In this document: positions 28,859-34,348 of the stretch, in pieces
Layout: each line of letters opens with the position of its first letter
Position numbering within the stretch: position 1 is the stretch's first letter
Source of the DNA: Dolichospermum sp. ST_sed8
GTDB lineage: Bacteria > Cyanobacteriota > Cyanobacteriia > Cyanobacteriales > Nostocaceae
DNA length: 34,348 nt
Direction of reading: 5' to 3'
Assembly (NCBI GenBank): GCA_028658405.1
Contig: JAKOGY010000025.1
Coordinates: forward strand, 1-34,348
Position numbers and translations under genes: made by a program
Notes under the pieces: generated by a model
Seen by the model: the letters and a program-made list of their open reading frames with translations, nothing else
Told to the model about the DNA's origin: nothing
Databases searched by the model: none

Positions 28859-31800
28859 ATGTTATTAATCAATGATTTTGGACAGGTTATTAACTATCTG
28901 AAAACTATCATTCCTCCAGATAGTTTAACTCCGGTGATGGAATTAATTTTAAAAGAAGTTTTATTAGAAAAGAGTTATTCTGAAATTGCTGAAGAAATTA
29001 GTTATGATGCTAATTATATTAAGCGGGTTGCTGCGAAATTATGGCAATTATTATCCCAATATCTCAATACTAAAATTACCAAAAAGAATTTTCGCACGAT
29101 TATTACAGAAAAATATCAAGCGGAAATTAACCAAAGTCAAAAAATACATCAGAACATAAAAATTATAGATTGGAATGCTTGTCCAATTTTAGAGAAATTT
29201 TATGGTAGGAATGAAGAAATCAAACAACTTGAAGATGTAATTTTTCATCATGATAATCGTTTAATTAGTTTATTAGGGCTGGGTGGTATTGGTAAAACTG
29301 CTTTAAGTGTTAAGTTTGCTCAACAATATCAAGAAGATTTTGAAGTAATAATTTGGCGATCGCTGCGTAATGCACCTCCTTTAAATACCTTAATAACTGA
29401 TCTAGTTACTGTTATTTCAAAATCAGAAAATTTACAAGGAAAAACTGAAGATTTATTAACCTTTCTGCAAAATCATCATTGTTTAATCTTATTAGATAAT
29501 TTTGAGACAATTTTAGAATCAGGAAAAATTGGTTATTATCGTTCAGATTTTGAAAATTATGGTAATTTGATTCGCTTTTTAGGAGAGTCTGATCATCAAA
29601 GTTGTATTATTATTACTAGCAGAGAAAAACCCCCCGAAGTTAATTATTTAGAAGGAAAAGAAACTAAGGTTAAAAATATTATTGTCCAAGGTTGTTCAAA
29701 CGCATCTTTAAGTATTTTAGAAGCCAGAAATATTCAAGGAAATTTAGAAGATAAACAATATTTAACCAATCTATATGATAATAGTCCCCTGGCTATTAAA
29801 ATTATAGCAACTTCAATTCAAGATTTATTTAATGGTGATATTCAAACATTTTTATTAAAGAAAACTTTTATTTTAAATGGGCTAAATCGTTTATTAGATG
29901 AAAATTTTACCCGTCTTAGCACTGGGGAAAAAACGATTATGAATTGGTTAGCTATTAATCGAGAATTAACATCTATTCAAGAATTGGAACAAGATATTTT
30001 TCCGCCTATTGCTAAGTCAGAATTATTACAGAGTTTAGAATCTTTAATTTGGCGATCGCTCATCGAACAAAAAGAAGGAAAATATACTCAACAAGCTGTA
30101 ATTATGGAATATGTATTAGATAATTTGATTAATGAAATCTATCAAGAATTAATTGATTTAAAAATAGATTTATTTGGTAAATATTCCCTAAATAAAACCA
30201 CCGTTAAAGAATATGTAACAGAAACGCAAAAAAGATTAATTATTGAGCCATTAGTTGATAGATTAAAACAAACTTTTCCTGTTAAAATTCGTCTGCAAAA
30301 ACATTTACAAAATATTCTCCATCAATTAAGAAATTCAGTAATGGCAAATTATGGAGTAGGCAATTTAATCAATATTTATAATAGTTTAAAATTACCTCTT
30401 AAAGACTATGATTTTTCAGAATTACCGATTTGGCAAACCGACTTATCACAAATATCAGTAAAAGGAGTTAATTTTAGTTATGCAGACTTTAAAAATGTGA
30501 AATTTCTCCAAAATCTTGCCATGGTTTTAAAAGTAGCTTATCATCCCCAAGGTGAGATTATAGCAAATTCTGATATTCAAAAGATCATTCATTTATGGCG
30601 AGTTAGTGATGGACAAACAATCTTAAAATTAATTGGACATCAACATTTGATCTGGGATTTTAAATTTAGTGCTGATGGTAAATTATTAGTTAGTGCTTCC
30701 AATGATCAAACTGTAAAAGTTTGGGATATAAATACAGGTAATTGTCTAGCTAATTATGAATTAAAAAAAGATAAACCTAATGCAGTTACTATTAGTAAAG
30801 ATAATAAAATAATTATGATTGGTACAAGTGCAAATTATTTAGAATTGTGGTATTGGCAGGAAAATCAACATCAGATTTTAAAAGGTCATCAAGGAGCAAT
30901 TAATAGTTTACAATTGAGTGGCGATGAAAAATATTTATTTACTGCTAGTTTAGATCATACAATTAAACAATGGGATTTAGCTGAAGGTAAATGTATTAAA
31001 ACTTTTGAAAGTCATGTCACTGGCGTAAAAAAATTATCAATTACTAAGGATGATCAATTTCTTTTAAGTGTTAGTTTTAATGGTAAATTAAAAATGTGGT
31101 CAATAAAAAGTGGTCAATGTTTGTACACTTTAGGAAATCAAACATTAAGGATTTTTACAGCTACTTTTGATCCCACTGGTAAATCTTTTATCACAGCTTC
31201 AGGATCAATTCTGACGATTTGGGATACGATTACTGGAAGCATTGTAAAACATTTAACAAAACAAAAAGGAACAGTTAATTCCCTAGATTATAGTCCTGAT
31301 GGTAAAACATTAATTACAGGTTCACACAATGAATGTACAATTTTTGTAGATGTGGAAAGTGGTCATCATTTAAAAATTTTATCTGGTTATAGTAATCATA
31401 TTTGGGCATTATCTATTAACCAAAATAATGTATTAGCCAGTGGTGGTACTGATAGTAAAATTAGATTATGGTCTGTAAAAAAAGCCTCTCTTTTACAAGA
31501 ATTAAATGGCCATAAAGGGTCTATTTATGTGGTTCAATGGCATCCCGATGGTAGAATTTTAGCTAGTTGTAGCAGCGATAGCACTATTAAATTTTGGGAT
31601 GGTATAACAGGAGAATGCTTACAAATCTTGTCAACTCCTATAGATGTAATTTCTTCTATTTCATGGCATCCCCAAGGAGATTTATTGGCGATAGCTGGGA
31701 TAGGAAATAAAGTTTATTTTTGGCAATATAGCACTAATCAATATCATCATGAATTAGAAATACAAACTACTGAAATTATGAAATTAGTTTGGTCAAATGA

Positions 31801-32392
31801 TGGTAATTTATTAGCCATAGATACCAGAACAGGTCAAATTTTTCTTTATGATCTCTCACAAAATTGTTTATATCAAATTTTTCAAAGGGAAAAATCTAAT
31901 ATTAATGATGTCAGGAATGGTTTAAATTTCAGTCAAGATCATGCTTATCTCGCTTTTAGTAGTGATGATGCTAAAGTGGAAATTTTGCATTTAGAAAGTA
32001 ATACTTTTCTTGGTTCTTTAAAAGGACATCTTGTTCAAGTTGTAGGTCTAATTTTTATCAAACAAGATCAACTAATAGTTACTATTAGTTTGGATACTAC
32101 AGTGAGAATATGGGAATTATTATCAGGAAAATGTCTCCATATTTTAACTGATCATCAAGCACCTGTTACCAGTTTAACTATCGTGAATGAAGATACTTTT
32201 GCCACAGGTAGCGCCGATAGTACAATTAGGATTTGGGATGTTAATATAGCAAAATGTATACAAGTATTAACCAGCGATCGCCCCTACGAAGGTATGAATG
32301 TTTACAAAGCTACTGGTTTAACCTCATCCCAATTAGAAACATTGACAGGTTTGGGTGCGATCGCACATTCCACATTTCCAGAATTAGCATAA
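28859..32392 (+). CDS. NB-ARC STAND ATPase with 14 WD40 repeats
   Basis: 1177 residues. An N-terminal helical, HTH-like domain (about 1-80, SYSEIAEEISYDANYIKRVA) is of the type found before NB-ARC in many cyanobacterial proteins. NB-ARC follows: FYGRNEEI, Walker A GLGGIGKT (140-147), Walker B LILLDNFE, and sensor region IIITSRE. A helical linker runs to about 530. Then come 14 WD40 blades, enough for two seven-bladed propellers, and a terminal DRPYEGMN motif common in such proteins. As a STAND protein it probably senses something with the propellers and oligomerises on ATP exchange. No separate effector domain is seen. Related architectures occur in bacterial conflict and defence systems, but a defence role is not shown here. 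No upstream partner gene is intact. Confidence 0.9.
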   Translation: MLLINDFGQVINYLKTIIPPDSLTPVMELILKEVLLEKSYSEIAEEISYDANYIKRVAAKLWQLLSQYLNTKITKKNFRTIITEKYQAEINQSQKIHQNIKIIDWNACPILEKFYGRNEEIKQLEDVIFHHDNRLISLLGLGGIGKTALSVKFAQQYQEDFEVIIWRSLRNAPPLNTLITDLVTVISKSENLQGKTEDLLTFLQNHHCLILLDNFETILESGKIGYYRSDFENYGNLIRFLGESDHQSCIIITSREKPPEVNYLEGKETKVKNIIVQGCSNASLSILEARNIQGNLEDKQYLTNLYDNSPLAIKIIATSIQDLFNGDIQTFLLKKTFILNGLNRLLDENFTRLSTGEKTIMNWLAINRELTSIQELEQDIFPPIAKSELLQSLESLIWRSLIEQKEGKYTQQAVIMEYVLDNLINEIYQELIDLKIDLFGKYSLNKTTVKEYVTETQKRLIIEPLVDRLKQTFPVKIRLQKHLQNILHQLRNSVMANYGVGNLINIYNSLKLPLKDYDFSELPIWQTDLSQISVKGVNFSYADFKNVKFLQNLAMVLKVAYHPQGEIIANSDIQKIIHLWRVSDGQTILKLIGHQHLIWDFKFSADGKLLVSASNDQTVKVWDINTGNCLANYELKKDKPNAVTISKDNKIIMIGTSANYLELWYWQENQHQILKGHQGAINSLQLSGDEKYLFTASLDHTIKQWDLAEGKCIKTFESHVTGVKKLSITKDDQFLLSVSFNGKLKMWSIKSGQCLYTLGNQTLRIFTATFDPTGKSFITASGSILTIWDTITGSIVKHLTKQKGTVNSLDYSPDGKTLITGSHNECTIFVDVESGHHLKILSGYSNHIWALSINQNNVLASGGTDSKIRLWSVKKASLLQELNGHKGSIYVVQWHPDGRILASCSSDSTIKFWDGITGECLQILSTPIDVISSISWHPQGDLLAIAGIGNKVYFWQYSTNQYHHELEIQTTEIMKLVWSNDGNLLAIDTRTGQIFLYDLSQNCLYQIFQREKSNINDVRNGLNFSQDHAYLAFSSDDAKVEILHLESNTFLGSLKGHLVQVVGLIFIKQDQLIVTISLDTTVRIWELLSGKCLHILTDHQAPVTSLTIVNEDTFATGSADSTIRIWDVNIAKCIQVLTSDRPYEGMNVYKATGLTSSQLETLTGLGAIAHSTFPELA

Positions 32393-32404
32393 CTAAACTT
32401 AACG

Positions 32405-32426
32405 CCCCTTCTGATTAATGAAGGGG
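32405..32426. terminator. Shared convergent terminator hairpin
   Basis: CCCCTTC (32405-32411) pairs with GAAGGGG (32420-32426) around an 8-base loop. It sits between the ends of the STAND gene (plus) and the pentapeptide gene (minus). T-rich sequence follows some ten bases later on the plus strand. Confidence 0.6.
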
Positions 32427-32437
32427 ATATGGGGTTT

Positions 32438-32935
32438 TTACTTACATCCTAAAGATTGACGAGTATCTATACCTGTTTTAGAATTCACACCACTAGCATT
32501 AATACAGAGTGTTTTTACCTGTACCAGATCTAAAATTGCATTGGTAAAATCAGCATTAGTCACATTAACCTGATCAAAGATAGAACGCAACATCATGGCA
32601 TCTGTAAAGATTGCATCACTTAAATCGGAATCTTTGAATTTTGATAAATAAGCAATACCTTGGCCAAAATCTACACCGTGAAAATTAACACCATCTAATA
32701 AAACACCGTTAAATACAGCACCGCGTAAATCAGCATTGTTAAAGTTAGTATTCTCTAACTTCTCACTTGTAAACTCAATCCCAACTAAATTTTGTCCAGA
32801 AAAATCCTGTCCAATTTCTCCCTTACGCAAAAGAGAATTAGTCACACTGGAAGAACTTGCAGCTTGCGCTGATAAGGGGAACACAAACAACACTATGGCT
32901 AAAATCATACTAGCCAATATTAGGGGATACTTCAT
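32438..32935 (-). CDS. Secreted pentapeptide-repeat protein
   Basis: 165 residues. A Sec signal peptide (MKYPLILASMILAIVLFVFP then SAQA, predicted cleavage after residue 25) is followed by about 12 pentapeptide-like units of the A(D/N)Lxx/F type (e.g. NADLRGAVFNGVLLDGVNF), forming a right-handed quadrilateral beta-helix. The C terminus KTLCINASGVNSKTGIDTRQSLGCK, with two cysteines, resembles lumenal pentapeptide proteins of cyanobacteria and chloroplasts (TL15/TL17-like). It is therefore probably in the thylakoid lumen or periplasm. Function unknown. Divergent from gcvT. Confidence 0.85.
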   Translation of the reverse strand: MKYPLILASMILAIVLFVFPLSAQAASSSSVTNSLLRKGEIGQDFSGQNLVGIEFTSEKLENTNFNNADLRGAVFNGVLLDGVNFHGVDFGQGIAYLSKFKDSDLSDAIFTDAMMLRSIFDQVNVTNADFTNAILDLVQVKTLCINASGVNSKTGIDTRQSLGCK

Positions 32936-33082
32936 AATTTTTGCTTAATAAATCTCAACAATTCCACTATTAATCATTAAACCGCAAGAGAGAGCCATTA
33001 GTAATTCTCTGCTAAATTAGCCGCTATCTCGTAGGATAGATAAATGTTGAGGTGCAATCCCACTAAATACCAATAACCACCA
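32936..33082. promoter_or_regulatory. Divergent promoter region
   Basis: 147 bases between the pentapeptide gene start and gcvT. It is AT-rich and contains CTATCTCGTAGGATAG (small inverted repeat, 33025-33040) and possible -10 hexamers such as TAGGAT/GATAAA. No glycine riboswitch pattern was recognised. Confidence 0.35.
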
Positions 33083-34219
33083 GTGGCTAATCAAGAAAAT
33101 ATTACCCCCTCTCTAGCGCGAACCCCTTTATATCAAATGGGTGTAGAACTCAAAGCCAGATTTACCAGCTTTGGGGGCTGGGAAATGCCCATACAATATA
33201 GCAGTATCAGCCAAGAACACCATGCTGTGAGAAATACCGCTGGAATGTTCGATATTTCTCACATGGGCAAATTTACCCTCCAAGGTAAAAACCTAATTTC
33301 CCAACTTGAGTATTTAGTTCCTTCCGATTTGAGTCGTTTACAACCTGGACAAGCGCAATATACCGTATTACTAAACCCTCAGGGCGGAATTATTGATGAC
33401 ATAATTATTTACTACCAAAGCACAGACAGCAATGATACGCAAAAGTTAGTAATTATTGTTAACGCCTCAACTACTGACAAAGATAAAACATGGATTTTGG
33501 CACATATTGATCCTGATGTAGTCCAATTTCAAGACCTTTCACAAGATAAAATCTTAATTGCTGTTCAAGGACCAACAGCTACTAATCATCTCCAATCCTT
33601 AGTAACAAGTGACTTATCACCCATTAAGGCTTTCGGGCATTTAGAAACGACTATTTTCGGAAAACACGCATTCCTCGCCCGGACAGGGTACACTGGCGAA
33701 GATGGTTTTGAGGTGATGGTAGATTTATCAGTAGGGATAGACTTGTGGCAAGCCCTATATAATGTTGGTGTTGTTCCTTGCGGACTTGGTTGTCGAGATA
33801 CTTTGCGTTTAGAAGCTGCAATGGCACTTTATGGGCAAGATATTGACGATAGCACCACACCTCTAGAGGCTGGTTTGGGTTGGCTAGTACATTTAGATAC
33901 TAAAGGTGATTTTATTGGACGGGAGGTTTTAACACAGCAAAAAGCCCAGGGAATACCTCGTAAACTCGTAGGTTTACAAACACAAGGACGGAATATTGCC
34001 CGCCACGGCTACTCCGTATTGTCATCAAATCAAGTTGTAGGAGAAGTAACAAGCGGTACTCTTTCACCAACCCTTAGTTATCCCATAGCCTTAGCTTATG
34101 TTCCTACCCAGTTAGCAACCCTCAAGCAGCAGCTAGATGTGGAAATTCGCGGCAAAGCTTACCCCGCTGTAGTTGTGAAACGCCCATTTTATCGCTCCAA
34201 GAATCGTGTTACTAATTGA
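33083..34219 (+). CDS. gcvT: Glycine cleavage system T protein (aminomethyltransferase)
   Basis: 378 residues. GcvT transfers the methylene group from aminomethyl-lipoyl GcvH to tetrahydrofolate and releases ammonia, in the photorespiratory/one-carbon glycine cleavage complex. Conserved folate-binding features: FTSFGGWEMPIQYSS, the AGMFDISHMGKF region, the acidic DDIIIY loop carrying the catalytic aspartate, ARTGYTGEDGFEV, and GCRDTLRLEAAMALYGQDID. The C-terminal beta-barrel has GEVTSGTLSPTL. GTG at 33083 is the start because no ATG lies upstream in frame before a stop. The gene is full length (usual ~365-375) and complete in the window; gcvH and gcvP are not seen. Confidence 0.97.
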   Translation: MANQENITPSLARTPLYQMGVELKARFTSFGGWEMPIQYSSISQEHHAVRNTAGMFDISHMGKFTLQGKNLISQLEYLVPSDLSRLQPGQAQYTVLLNPQGGIIDDIIIYYQSTDSNDTQKLVIIVNASTTDKDKTWILAHIDPDVVQFQDLSQDKILIAVQGPTATNHLQSLVTSDLSPIKAFGHLETTIFGKHAFLARTGYTGEDGFEVMVDLSVGIDLWQALYNVGVVPCGLGCRDTLRLEAAMALYGQDIDDSTTPLEAGLGWLVHLDTKGDFIGREVLTQQKAQGIPRKLVGLQTQGRNIARHGYSVLSSNQVVGEVTSGTLSPTLSYPIALAYVPTQLATLKQQLDVEIRGKAYPAVVVKRPFYRSKNRVTN

Positions 34220-34234
34220 TAACCTTTTTGACAC

Positions 34235-34257
34235 TCTGCGCTCTAAAGAGACGCAGA
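34235..34257 (+). terminator. Hairpin after gcvT
   Basis: TCTGCG-CTCT (34235-34244) pairs with AGAG and CGCAGA (34247-34250, 34252-34257), leaving a 2-base loop and one bulged A. It starts 15 bases past the gcvT stop. There is no T run, so termination is uncertain; a dispersed repeat is also possible. Confidence 0.4.
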
Positions 34258-34348
34258 TTCTATAGAGAGTTTCAGTCTATATCCCTCAGTTATCCCAGTT
34301 TCAGGCATGGCTCCTTGATATTGGGTTCCTGCCCTGATTTCGTTGGCC

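Noticed and set aside
32936-33082. Glycine riboswitch before gcvT
   Set aside because: The leader is too short for tandem aptamers and lacks recognisable conserved elements.

Overview
The window looks like the chromosome of a filamentous, AT-rich cyanobacterium of the order Nostocales (Anabaena/Dolichospermum-like; the genus is a guess). The evidence is the many HIP1 octamers (GCGATCGC, e.g. near 528, 7232, 10863, 18905, 22245, 29358 and 32357), tandem heptamers of the STRR type, several palindromic intergenic repeats of the sort common in this group, a CheW-MCP-hybrid CheA operon, and a large WD40 STAND ATPase.

Layout. 189-1397 alr (alanine racemase), then a tRNA-Leu(UAG) and a ~400-base spacer holding a possible 31-codon ORF. 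2001-8143 is a chemosensory operon: cheW, a membrane chemoreceptor with a GAF domain, and a CheA fused to a receiver domain. 8303-9625 holds a Nudix hydrolase and an alpha/beta hydrolase. On the minus strand, 12419-9779 is a phnD-phnC-phnE ABC transporter operon (phosphonate/phosphite type) with no catabolic genes in view.

12965-27454 (minus) is one uninterrupted 4829-codon gene for a giant calcium-dependent secreted or surface protein. In order it has an EF-hand/dockerin-like motif, a long beta-rich region, four LamG modules, a PA14 module split by a fifth LamG, a jelly-roll module, seven FG-GAP/VCBS repeats, a second jelly-roll module, more beta-rich sequence, an SdrD-like segment, Calx-beta, a hemolysin-type (RTX) calcium-binding array, two tandem AapJ-type amino-acid-binding-protein domains and two DUF4114 domains. 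The solute-binding domains after the RTX array, and the LamG inside PA14, are the most unusual features here.

27455-28858 is a non-coding, rearranged tract. It has a short leader ORF with a strong Shine-Dalgarno upstream of the giant gene, a 78-bp and a 118-bp direct duplication, and an ISL3-type transposase relic interrupted by two small inverted-repeat elements. Removing each element with one copy of its target duplication restores the transposase frame. The 118-bp duplication copies the promoter region and first 18 codons of the next gene.

28859-32392 encodes an NB-ARC STAND ATPase with 14 WD40 blades. A shared convergent terminator separates it from a secreted pentapeptide-repeat protein (minus strand). 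The window ends with gcvT (glycine cleavage T protein). The genes do not form one pathway: housekeeping genes (alr, tRNA, gcvT) surround a sensory operon, a transporter operon and an accessory block (giant protein, repeats, STAND protein).
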